From Deltaproteobacteria bacterium (GTDB lineage Bacteria; Desulfobacterota_B; Binatia; UBA9968): 26,946 nucleotides of DNA. The translations under genes and the position numbers were made by a program. Location: positions 1 to 26,946 of the forward strand of contig JAPUHZ010000461.1 of the NCBI GenBank assembly GCA_027297485.1, in the 5' to 3' direction. Below, in pieces: positions 1 through 6,333 of the stretch (position 1 is the first letter of the stretch; every line of letters begins with the position of its first letter). The notes beneath the pieces were generated by a model that had not been told where the DNA came from, ran no database searches, and worked only from the letters and a program-made list of their open reading frames with translations.

Positions 1-26
1 GTTTAAAGGTGAGATCTTCTCTCACC
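1..26 (-). terminator. stem-loop followed by TTTAAAC, possible terminator
   Basis: GGTGAGA (8-14) pairs with TCTCACC (20-26) around a 5-nt loop. Read on the minus strand the hairpin is followed by TTTAAAC, a weak U-rich tail. It lies about 150 nt downstream of the minus-strand zinc-finger gene and could end that transcript. The tail is poor, so this is tentative. Confidence 0.3.
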
Positions 27-84
27 GCTCATTCCAATTGGCTAACCCATCCACTCTTTCCAGCTAAAAACAGCCCTTCCCCTT

Positions 85-126
85 AAACCTGCTTCCACAT
101 CCTTCGACTCCGCTCAGGACAGGTTT
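85..126. repeat. dispersed repeat with flanking inverted arms
   Basis: AAACCTG (85-91) and CAGGTTT (120-126) are inverted arms around CCTTCGACTCCGCTCAGGA (101-119). The inner sequence resembles the intergenic repeat at 3551-3587 (CTTCGACTTTGCTCAGG). It is non-coding; similar short repeats are scattered through many bacterial genomes. Confidence 0.5.
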
Positions 127-181
127 CTCTTTAAACAAACGATCTCCCTCTGAGGTGATCTTTCCTATCCCCCTTTGTGTA

Positions 182-427
182 CTATGCCGCGTACTCGATC
201 AGAGGGAGCCGGATCTGTCGCGCATGTCTTCGGCCTTTGAGCTTGGCTTCGATTCGTTTGAGCACGGCTGCCCTGTAGTACCGCTCCCCACACTGCTCAC
301 AAACGCCTGCAGGAACCTGATCCACCAACGCCACGAGCTTATCTCCCCAAAAACAGGGTTTCTGCGTTAATCGCTCGGTTACCCGACCTCCACAAAAGCT
401 GCAATCGTCGTACCTGTACTTAGCCAT
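182..427 (-). CDS. YgiT-type zinc-finger protein (antitoxin-like)
   Basis: An 81-residue protein with two CxxC pairs (C9/C12 and C43/C46), the zinc-binding arrangement of the MqsA/YgiT N-terminal domain. The motif CEQCGERYY near residue 43 is typical of YgiT-type zinc-finger proteins. In this family the gene usually follows a DUF4258 gene, and the pair is regarded as a toxin-antitoxin-like module. That is the arrangement here: the upstream DUF4258 reading frame ends 2 nt before this ATG. The start is preceded by a purine-rich AGGAGGTAGAG, a good ribosome-binding site. The C-terminal DNA-binding domain of full-length MqsA is absent, which is normal for this short class. Its role as an antitoxin is inferred from family and context. 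Confidence 0.8.
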   Translation of the reverse strand: MAKYRYDDCSFCGGRVTERLTQKPCFWGDKLVALVDQVPAGVCEQCGERYYRAAVLKRIEAKLKGRRHARQIRLPLIEYAA

Positions 428-429
428 CT

Positions 430-738
430 CTACCTCCTGCGTGTTCTTTCATCGACCCACTTGGGAAGCGAGGGAGTGTATACGGTGATGAGCCTGAGCC
501 TTCCAGAAGGAGTCTTTCCACAGACTATGTGAATGGGATAGCCACGGCTACTGTAGCCCAACACCAAACGGCTTGGTCCCCGCGGGTCGTTAGGATAATC
601 TTAAAGAATCTCTCCGTTTAACAGGGCCTCTTGCACATCCGCAATCAGAATCTTCTCCGCCTCGCGCTCATCATCTGCATGCCCACTGAACTCGTACTCC
701 CCGGATCTTACCTGCCTTTGAATCCATGCGATGTCCAA
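430..738 (-). pseudogene. DUF4258 protein, interrupted by in-frame TAA (toxin-like partner)
   Basis: On the minus strand, a frame opening at TTG (738) encodes a DUF4258-like protein: SGEYEFSGHADDER, then EALLNGEIL, a TAA at 601-603, then DYPNDPRGPSRLVLGY, IHIVCGK and LITVYTPSLPKWVDER. Both halves are in one frame and match the family in order. Intact members commonly read 'GEIIEDYPDDPRGPS', so the TAA sits where a Glu codon is expected, and one G-to-T change of GAA would explain it. It is not a selenocysteine or pyrrolysine codon. The TTG start is the only plausible one and lacks a clear ribosome-binding site. The zinc-finger gene follows by 2 nt. I infer a disabled toxin whose antitoxin-like partner survives; a sequencing error is the alternative. 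Confidence 0.75.
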
Positions 739-758
739 CAGGAATTCCCACTATGAGA

Positions 759-914
759 TTAAAAGAAACAACCTACGATAAGCCCAACTAAAAAGCTGCT
801 GACGCCGATCTCGAGTACCCAAAGCGGAATGAGAAGGCCAAAGATTGGTTCTAGGATTAAGCTGAAAAACCCGATTGCGTAGACTGAAAAAGCAAGCCGT
901 CGGCCACGGTGCAT
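759..914 (-). pseudogene. truncated MFS transporter, N-terminal fragment
   Basis: A 51-codon frame begins MHRGRRLAFSVYAIGFF, continues through GLLIPLWVLEIGVSSFLVGL, and stops at TAA 759-761. It covers about the first one and a half helices of a major facilitator protein, which usually has about 400 residues. The same pattern (IVPLWVLMIDPSPLMVG) is seen at the start of the full MFS protein at 19175-20413. Homology ends abruptly and the DUF4258 frame begins about 20 nt further on, so a deletion or rearrangement junction probably lies near 740-760. The ATG lies 3 nt after the mocA stop, suggesting the intact gene was once co-transcribed with mocA. Confidence 0.65.
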
Positions 915-917
915 GAG

Positions 918-1523
918 CTACATACGCTCCTTCCCGAAATCGGACCGATTCAACTTTTCATAGTCCTCCCACACATCCAGATCGAGAAACGGCGATTCGT
1001 CTTTCCATTCCAAAAAGGCCGACTGATCTCTGTACTTTTTTACCAGGCCCCTGGCTCCCGTGTCACCCGTCAGCGCAAGAAGCTCAGGGAATAGATCTCG
1101 CCGGAACAAGACAGGATTTCGGGTCTGATCCTTAAAAATCGGAGCTGCCATAGGAGCAGCAGTTTTAGTGAAAAGCTCGATGAGCTTGTCGATCAGCTCG
1201 CTCTTCATGAAGGGTTGGTCGCCCACAACGAACAGGGCCCCCTCGCTCTGCGGTGAAACGGCCTTCAGACCGGCAATGACCGAAGTGCTCTGCCCCTCGT
1301 GGGCTTTTTCGTTGGTAATCCAGCGCAGTTTCTCGTGTTCGAGAGAAATCTTTTGCCGCGTCTGCTTTAAATCCCGCACTACACAGACGACTTCGTCAAG
1401 CTCAGAAGAGAGGGCTGCCTCCAAAACCCACTGAAGAACAGGTTTTCCTTTAAGATCGAGGAAAAGCTTCTGCCGTCCCATTCTTTTCGCTGCACCAGCA
1501 GCTAGGACAATACCGGAAATCAT
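918..1523 (-). CDS. mocA: molybdenum cofactor cytidylyltransferase (MocA-like)
   Basis: This protein transfers CMP from CTP to molybdopterin-bound molybdenum to make the cytosine dinucleotide cofactor used by xanthine dehydrogenase-family hydroxylases. It has the N-terminal nucleotidyltransferase signature GIVLAAGAAKRMGRQK, the metal-binding GDQP at mid-length, and the late motifs RNPVLF and GDTGARGL, all typical of MocA. The ATG at 1523 gives a 201-residue protein, the usual length; an in-frame TTG at 1544 would add seven residues with no family support. It lies about 95 nt downstream of yqeC on the same strand, presumably in one operon. MobA or another NTP_transf_3 protein is less likely, because YqeC next door points to the molybdenum hydroxylase pathway. 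No hydroxylase subunits are in the window. Confidence 0.85.
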   Translation of the reverse strand: MISGIVLAAGAAKRMGRQKLFLDLKGKPVLQWVLEAALSSELDEVVCVVRDLKQTRQKISLEHEKLRWITNEKAHEGQSTSVIAGLKAVSPQSEGALFVVGDQPFMKSELIDKLIELFTKTAAPMAAPIFKDQTRNPVLFRRDLFPELLALTGDTGARGLVKKYRDQSAFLEWKDESPFLDLDVWEDYEKLNRSDFGKERM

Positions 1524-1617
1524 ATAGAAGCAGGCATTAGGCAATAGGCATCAGTTAGTAAAGAACCAAAAGGGCAAGACCATAGTGAATGTATTCTCGA
1601 GCAGTGCCTGTTGCCTT

Positions 1618-2376
1618 TCACTTAGTAATCACTTCTTTGACCGCATCGCTGTCGAGATAGCTGGTAATAACCACTCGTTCTATCCCGTGACGAATGAGCG
1701 CATGGCCAAGATCACTGGCCTTTTTCACCTCTTCTGTACTATCCGCCTGATTAATGAGGGCAACTTTTCGGCTCCTGGATGGAATGCCTTTCAAACAACC
1801 TAGGGGATTTTCCACAAGCTGGAGGATGAGGGTCTCAGTGACTGGCGTCCCTAGTTCCACCCCGAGCAAGGCTGCTCCCCTCTCCGCCCTATGTACCCAA
1901 TTCGTCGTGAGGGGTTGACCCAAGACTTTAATTCCCATCACCCAAACTGTGAGAGCACATCCCCCCGGCACGACCGGCTCGTGTTCCGCAGGCAACTTAA
2001 AGGGGCGCGAGGCCGCCCCATCTGCCTCTATCAGGATCGAGTCCATCTCTCCCCTTTTCTCCAGCGTGTCGAACCACTCTGGCGGCAGACCCACGAGCTT
2101 TCCTGTTTCGTCCAACCCAGAGCCCACCCCTAGGATCACCGGCTCTTTTATCTTAGCAAGCTCGCTCAAGAGGGCATCGAGGTCCTGGGCCAGATAGAGT
2201 TTGTGGACATGGGGCTTCGTAGGCTTGAAGATTTTTGTGGTAGTAGTGATAAGGACCTTGCTGCCTTCCTGACATAGCTCGTCGGCCAGGCGGAAGAGGG
2301 TTGTGGTTTTACCGCCGGCACCGATCAGAGAAAGCATTTCCCCTTTTTTAAGACCAAGGGCTTCCTTGAGGGTCAT
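1618..2376 (-). CDS. yqeC: selenium-dependent molybdenum hydroxylase accessory protein YqeC
   Basis: A P-loop protein with LSLIGAGGKTTT near the N-terminus, followed by KVLITTTTKIF, the acidic stretch ILIEADGAASRPFKLPAEHEPVVP and the later VVITSYLDSDAV; this is the order seen in YqeC. The family is a marker for the selenium-dependent molybdenum hydroxylase trait and is typically found with mocA/xdhC-type maturation genes; its biochemical step is not well defined. The frame is open to 2493, but the extra 39 residues are unlike the family and overlap repeat sequence. Two adjacent ATGs (2379 and 2376) follow AAGG, and I chose the second for spacing. The neighbouring mocA supports the call. The selenium link matters for the in-frame TGA at 23510-23512. 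Confidence 0.85.
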   Translation of the reverse strand: MTLKEALGLKKGEMLSLIGAGGKTTTLFRLADELCQEGSKVLITTTTKIFKPTKPHVHKLYLAQDLDALLSELAKIKEPVILGVGSGLDETGKLVGLPPEWFDTLEKRGEMDSILIEADGAASRPFKLPAEHEPVVPGGCALTVWVMGIKVLGQPLTTNWVHRAERGAALLGVELGTPVTETLILQLVENPLGCLKGIPSRSRKVALINQADSTEEVKKASDLGHALIRHGIERVVITSYLDSDAVKEVITK

Positions 2377-2944
2377 CATCCTTGACTTAAACTTTTCTCT
2401 CACGGCTTGCAAGGAAACACCCAACAATTGAGTTGTAGGCAGAGAAGGCGTCTGACCCTCAAGAGGTCGGCTTCGGGACTCCCTTCGCTCCACGGCCTCG
2501 CGCAGCGACCCTTCCGGGACTTGCTTGGATGAACCTTCCGGAATTCCCTCCGGTCAGTTCCGGCTTTCATCCGGCGCAAGCCCTCGGCGGGTACCCCCGC
2601 TGCTCCGTCCATGCTCCGCTCAGGGAGCCCACTCAGCCTTGCTCCCAACAAGGGGACCTCCCTGTCCCTGAGCGAAGATTGGCTCGGAGGCGATAGAAGT
2701 CTCTGCGAAGCCGAGGAAAGAGCAGCATCGAAGGCTTTACCCCAAAAAGTCCTTCGCTTCACTCAGTGTACTTTTTGGGGGCCCCGAGTAAGCGAAGCGA
2801 GTTTCGATGCTGCCCGAGGCGAGCAGTTAAGACTTCCCGCCGACGAGACACTGAAGCGAGGGGACAGGGGGTCCCCTAGACTTAACCGTTGCTTCTTAAT
2901 ATATACGCCTTGCAAGAAGAGACTGATTTGGATAACGTCCGGTC
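2377..2944. repeat. intergenic palindrome-rich region without a convincing gene
   Basis: These 568 nt lie between divergent yqeC and the pterin synthase gene. Frames on both strands are open in places but give Ser/Arg/Pro-rich peptides without recognisable domains. The stretch is full of small palindromes, for example GGGGACAGGGGGTCCCC near 2859-2875 and GCTCAGGGAGC near 2619 facing TCCCTGTCCCTGAGCG near 2660. CTTCGCT/AGCGAAG words recur. It looks like a cluster of degenerate repeats and must also contain both outward promoters. Confidence 0.5.
2722..2813. repeat. two-tier inverted repeat (long hairpin)
   Basis: The outer arms GCAGCATCGAA (2722-2732) and TTCGATGCTGC (2803-2813) match perfectly over 11 bp. 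The inner arms CCCCAAAAAGT (2740-2750) and ACTTTTTGGGG (2770-2780) also match over 11 bp. Further complementary words (CTTCGCTT and AAGCGAAG) lie between the arms. No transposase or terminal duplication is visible. It could be a small non-autonomous element or a structured RNA. Confidence 0.65.
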
Positions 2945-3436
2945 ATGCCTCGCCGTTTCAGCATCGAAGTGGCAAAGGACTACTTTAACTTCGCCTCAGC
3001 GCACTTTCTTATCTTCGCCAATGGCAAGAGGGAGTCACTGCACGGACACAATTACCAAGTCTCCATTGCCATTGAAGGCGATCTGGATAGGGCCGGGGTC
3101 GTGCTCGATTTTATTACATTCAAACCTCTGGTCAAAGAGGTCTGTGACAAGTTGGACCACCGTACCCTTATCCAAAGTGATAGCCCAAATCTCAAGATCC
3201 GTCAGGATCGCAAGAGCATTGAGGTTGTTTATAAAGATCACCGAATTATCCTGCCACGGCGGGATGTTATTCTTCTTCCTCTTGTCAATACCAGCACGGA
3301 GCTGCTGGCGGAATTTATCGCAGGGCAGCTCCGGCGGAAGGTCCAGCAACAATTCCCCGGGGCAAAACTCCACCTTATCGAGGTCAGTGTGGACGAAAGC
3401 CGTGGGCAGAGGGGGGTCTTCCGGGGAGAGTTTTAA
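2945..3436 (+). CDS. 6-pyruvoyl-tetrahydropterin synthase family protein (PTPS-III-like)
   Basis: A 163-residue COG0720 protein. Zinc ligands are H20 (in FASAHFL) and H33/H35 (in LHGHNY); VVLDFITFKPL and KLDHRTL follow, then NTSTELLAEFI with the family Glu, and ESRGQRGVF near the end. QueD proteins carry a catalytic Cys in C-x3-HGH. Here that Cys is absent and the sequence reads E30-S-L-H-G-H, the ExxHGH pattern described for PTPS-III, which makes 6-hydroxymethyl-dihydropterin and can bypass FolB in folate synthesis. A folate role is therefore favoured over queuosine, but this is inferred. The protein is longer than QueD (about 120 residues) because of an insertion around residues 78-112. No queuosine or folate genes adjoin. 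The ATG has no strong ribosome-binding site. Confidence 0.82.
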   Translation: MPRRFSIEVAKDYFNFASAHFLIFANGKRESLHGHNYQVSIAIEGDLDRAGVVLDFITFKPLVKEVCDKLDHRTLIQSDSPNLKIRQDRKSIEVVYKDHRIILPRRDVILLPLVNTSTELLAEFIAGQLRRKVQQQFPGAKLHLIEVSVDESRGQRGVFRGEF

Positions 3437-3550
3437 AGCCGCTGAAAAAGGCCCATCTGCCAATAGCCCACCGGATGGTGGCGTTTAAGATAATGGCGCT
3501 CGGCCGCCTCGCTCTCGTTCGTGATCGTGTCCGATTTTCGTGCTCGTTTA

Positions 3551-3587
3551 CCCTTCGACTTTGCTCAGGGTGGTGAGCTTGTCGAAC
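3551..3587. repeat. dispersed intergenic repeat with inverted TTCGAC/GTCGAA ends
   Basis: CCCTTCGACTTTGCTCAGGG followed by TGGTGAGCTTGTCGAAC. The TTCGAC and GTCGAA ends and the internal GCTCA/TGAGC words are inverted, so it can fold on itself. The first half recurs at 101-119. It sits in the 224-nt gap between the pterin synthase and the deacetylase. Confidence 0.6.
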
Positions 3588-3660
3588 CACGAACACGGGC
3601 CACGAGTTACGATAACTGCGCGCCTTGCACCGGGGCCTTTTTGACCGGCTTGGGGTGAGG

Positions 3661-4554
3661 ATGTCTACTGTATTTGTTTACACCGACGGCTATTACGCTG
3701 ATATCGGGGTCCATGTCTTTCCGGTTGAGAAATACCGTCTGGTTTATCAGCAGCTTCGCGGACGTGGAATCATTGGGGAACACCTGATTGAACCTGAGCC
3801 CGCATCTCAGGAGGATCTCCTTCTTGCTCATGACCAAGAATATGTAGAAGATCTGATCCATACGCGCTCAACCCAGCGTATCGTTTCCTCCGAACTTCCT
3901 ATTTCTAGGGCGATCATCCAGGCCTCTCTCCTGGCCACCGGCGGGACCATACGCGCGTGTGAAGAGGCTTTACAGAAAGGTTGCGCCGTCAACCTCACCG
4001 GGGGCTTTCACCATGCCTTTCCCGATCATGCCGAGGGATTCTGTTACGTCAATGACATGGCGGTTGCCGTGCGCAAAGTCCAGAAGCATAGAAAGGGCAT
4101 TAAAATTGCCGTCATCGACTGCGATCTCCATCAAGGAAACGGCACCGCCTTTATATTCAAGGACGATGAAAGCGTTTACACCTTCTCCATCCACCAGCGC
4201 GACCTCTATCCGCCGAAACAAGATAGCAGTTGGGACATCCATCTAAAAAACGGAGTCAAAGACGAGGAGTATATCAGCCATTTAGAAAGGGCGGTCCCAG
4301 CTATTATGGAGAAGTTTAAGCCCGATTTTGTTCTCTATCAGGCCGGCGCCGATCCTTATGAGGGAGATCAGTTGGGGGAATTGCAGCTCACCATAGAAGG
4401 GCTCAGAAGGCGCGACGATTTAGTTTTCGGTGAGTGCAAAAAACACGGCGTTCCTGTGGCGGCCCTGTTGGGCGGCGGATATGCCATGGATACCAACGAC
4501 ACGACGACCATCCACGTGAATACCTGTCTAGCGGCAGTGGAGTGCTTTGGCTAG
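3661..4554 (+). CDS. histone deacetylase-like zinc deacetylase (HDAC/AcuC/AphA superfamily)
   Basis: A 297-residue protein of the arginase/deacetylase fold. Visible active-site elements are the His pair H117/H118 in GGFHHAFPDHAEGF, the zinc ligands D155 and H157 in DCDLHQGNGT, D231 in QAGADPYEGD, and the catalytic Tyr Y274 in LLGGGYA. Bacterial members remove acetyl or larger acyl groups from lysine, polyamines or small amides; the substrate cannot be told from sequence. The frame is open 12 codons upstream, but the ATG at 3661 follows GGGGTGAGG and begins where the family begins (MSTVFVYTDGYYADIG). The gene converges on the permease gene, and the two stop codons overlap (shared bases 4551-4554). 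Function as a deacylase is secure; physiological role unknown. Confidence 0.9.
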   Translation: MSTVFVYTDGYYADIGVHVFPVEKYRLVYQQLRGRGIIGEHLIEPEPASQEDLLLAHDQEYVEDLIHTRSTQRIVSSELPISRAIIQASLLATGGTIRACEEALQKGCAVNLTGGFHHAFPDHAEGFCYVNDMAVAVRKVQKHRKGIKIAVIDCDLHQGNGTAFIFKDDESVYTFSIHQRDLYPPKQDSSWDIHLKNGVKDEEYISHLERAVPAIMEKFKPDFVLYQAGADPYEGDQLGELQLTIEGLRRRDDLVFGECKKHGVPVAALLGGGYAMDTNDTTTIHVNTCLAAVECFG

Positions 4555-6110
4555 TGTCGCCAATCATTTTGTCTATTCTTTTTTCTCTCCCACCAGCCTA
4601 CGGCTAAGAAAAGGACAAATAAAAGCAGATAGCTCATAGCAAACTCCGGCGCCGCAAAAAGGCTGAAGCGGGTCGTTACGCCCCCGGGAGTCAAGTCATA
4701 GGCATGAATGATTCCGATGAATGCGAAAAGGGCTGCCGCCAGAGACCAAAAAGCCGCGCGAAAAAATTGCCTCTCTATGAGAAAAACCCCGATGGCCGCC
4801 AGGATCATCGAGGTAAAGATAAATCCTCGCTCCAGAGAGATCATCCCGTGGATCGCCAGGCTTTGGGCAAAAGGCGTGAACCCAACCTCATAAAGGGATT
4901 TACCCGCAGCCCTAAGTCCTGTCTCCACCATAAAGAGTCCCCAGGCAGCCAAGGCCGGAAAAAGTCCCAAGGCCACTGCCAGCGCATGCTCTTTCGGGGT
5001 CTCCTGAAAGGACTGGGCCACGATGATGATCCCGATGTAAAGGAGAATACCTATGCCGGCCTCGATGGGGATGAAGACTAGCACCGCCTGAATCGTTCCG
5101 GTGAGACAAAGGAAGGCAATGAATATCCCGTTAAGGACAGAGTAGCCGGAGCGGGCACCGAGCCTTTTCCAGCCGGGATGGCCGATGTAGATAGTGGTCG
5201 GAAAGGCGCTGCCGAAGAGAGAGGCGACGACGGAGCCGACCCCATTGGCCATGAGCGAGGGGAAGGTCCGATAGCGGTCTCCCGCGGCCTCGGCGCTTTC
5301 GATATTCTGGAGCGATCCGACCACATTGAAGATCCCCATGGGGAGGATTACGGAGAAGTACTTCAGGAACTCCGGGTGCCAAAGCGCCTCCCATAAGAAG
5401 GCTCCGGTAAAAACCGGAGGCGCAAGGGTAACTTCTACACTCTGCGATCCTGCAGCCATTCCCCCCAGGCCCCAGGCAAGCGCGGTTCCGATCAGAATCG
5501 CCACCAAGCCTCCAGGGAGTCCTAGGGGAAACCTGTAATGGGAAAAATAGGAGAGGAAGATCAGAGCCATGGGGACAAGCGCGATCAGAGGCTGGTCAAA
5601 GATCCTAAAGACGAAATCCATGGAGATAAAGGTAACCGCGATCCCTGCCAGGGCCGAAAGGAGTGCGGCCCGTGGAGTCATCCGTCGCACACCCTCGGCA
5701 ATAAAGGAGCCGGCGATCTCGATCAAGCCGCCGAGGAAACAGGCCAGAAGCCCTACCTTCCAAGCCCAAATAGGGTTCTTGGTCTCCTGGTAGACGGGCA
5801 GCATGATAAAGAACACATAGGCAAAGAGGCTAACCGTATTGATCCCGTAGGGAAGGGCGGTCACATCCTCCCTGCCGGTCTCGCGTGCCAGTCGACGTGC
5901 CTGCCAGGAATAGAAAAAGTTTCCTATCAGGATAGAGATCGCGGCTCCGGGAAGGATGCGGCCGAAGATGTAAGCGTCCGGGAGATGGATAAGCTCGCGA
6001 CAAAGAGTGACGATAAGGATAAGCTGGATGAGGTTATCGATCATGAGACCGAAAAACCCGTCCAGATCGTTACGCACGAACCAGGGAGCGCTGAGCGGTG
6101 GTTGCGACAT
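4551..6110 (-). CDS. NCS2-like purine/uracil-type permease
   Basis: A 519-residue integral membrane protein with at least twelve hydrophobic segments. Features resembling xanthine/uracil permeases are GREDVTALPYGINT in the first third, GGLIEIAGSFIAEGVRRMTPRAALLSALAGIA, and GSLQNIESAEAAGDRYRTFP in the second half, the region that carries the substrate-binding Glu in AzgA-like NCS2 proteins. It probably imports a nucleobase or related compound by proton symport across the inner membrane. A link to purine oxidation by a molybdenum hydroxylase (mocA/yqeC nearby) is possible but only suggested by position. The ATG at 6110 gives a typical cytoplasmic N-terminus (MSQPPLSAPWFVRNDLDG). It is transcribed divergently from korA and convergently with the deacetylase. 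Confidence 0.8.
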   Translation of the reverse strand: MSQPPLSAPWFVRNDLDGFFGLMIDNLIQLILIVTLCRELIHLPDAYIFGRILPGAAISILIGNFFYSWQARRLARETGREDVTALPYGINTVSLFAYVFFIMLPVYQETKNPIWAWKVGLLACFLGGLIEIAGSFIAEGVRRMTPRAALLSALAGIAVTFISMDFVFRIFDQPLIALVPMALIFLSYFSHYRFPLGLPGGLVAILIGTALAWGLGGMAAGSQSVEVTLAPPVFTGAFLWEALWHPEFLKYFSVILPMGIFNVVGSLQNIESAEAAGDRYRTFPSLMANGVGSVVASLFGSAFPTTIYIGHPGWKRLGARSGYSVLNGIFIAFLCLTGTIQAVLVFIPIEAGIGILLYIGIIIVAQSFQETPKEHALAVALGLFPALAAWGLFMVETGLRAAGKSLYEVGFTPFAQSLAIHGMISLERGFIFTSMILAAIGVFLIERQFFRAAFWSLAAALFAFIGIIHAYDLTPGGVTTRFSLFAAPEFAMSYLLLFVLFLAVGWWERKKNRQNDWRH

Positions 6111-6193
6111 ATTTCAACGGATTGTAAACGAAAGGCACTTTACCCGTCCTGAGTCTTTTCTGTCAATCTCCTCTGGAGTTTTCTGACGTAGGA

Positions 6194-6269
6194 CTCAAGG
6201 GGCTTGAAACTTTAGCAGAAGGGGCAATAATAGGGGTAAGGGTAGATGCTTTTGACATAGCCCCTTGAG
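6194..6269. promoter_or_regulatory. inverted repeat in the divergent permease/korA control region
   Basis: CTCAAGGGGC (6194-6203) and GCCCCTTGAG (6260-6269) are a perfect 10-bp inverted repeat 56 nt apart in the 223-nt divergent promoter region. TTGACA at 6252-6257 could be a -35 box for korA, but no good -10 follows. The arms could be paired operator sites; no regulator gene adjoins. Confidence 0.3.
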
Positions 6270-6333
6270 ATGTGACGGGGTGCGATTGGCTGGGGGGTTC
6301 TCAGGGGCGCAGTGATTTTCAAGGAGATTAGCA

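Noticed and set aside
430..738. Recoding of the in-frame TAA in the DUF4258 gene
   Set aside because: TAA is not known to be recoded as selenocysteine or pyrrolysine in bacteria, and one base change from Glu explains it. A pseudogene is simpler.
2400..2762. 120-residue minus-strand frame upstream of yqeC as a gene
   Set aside because: Composition is Arg/Ser/Pro-rich repeat translation, no family is recognisable, and it lies inside the palindrome-rich block.
5538..6152. 204-residue plus-strand frame opposite the permease
   Set aside because: Highly charged, typical antisense translation of membrane helices; the permease is clear on the minus strand.
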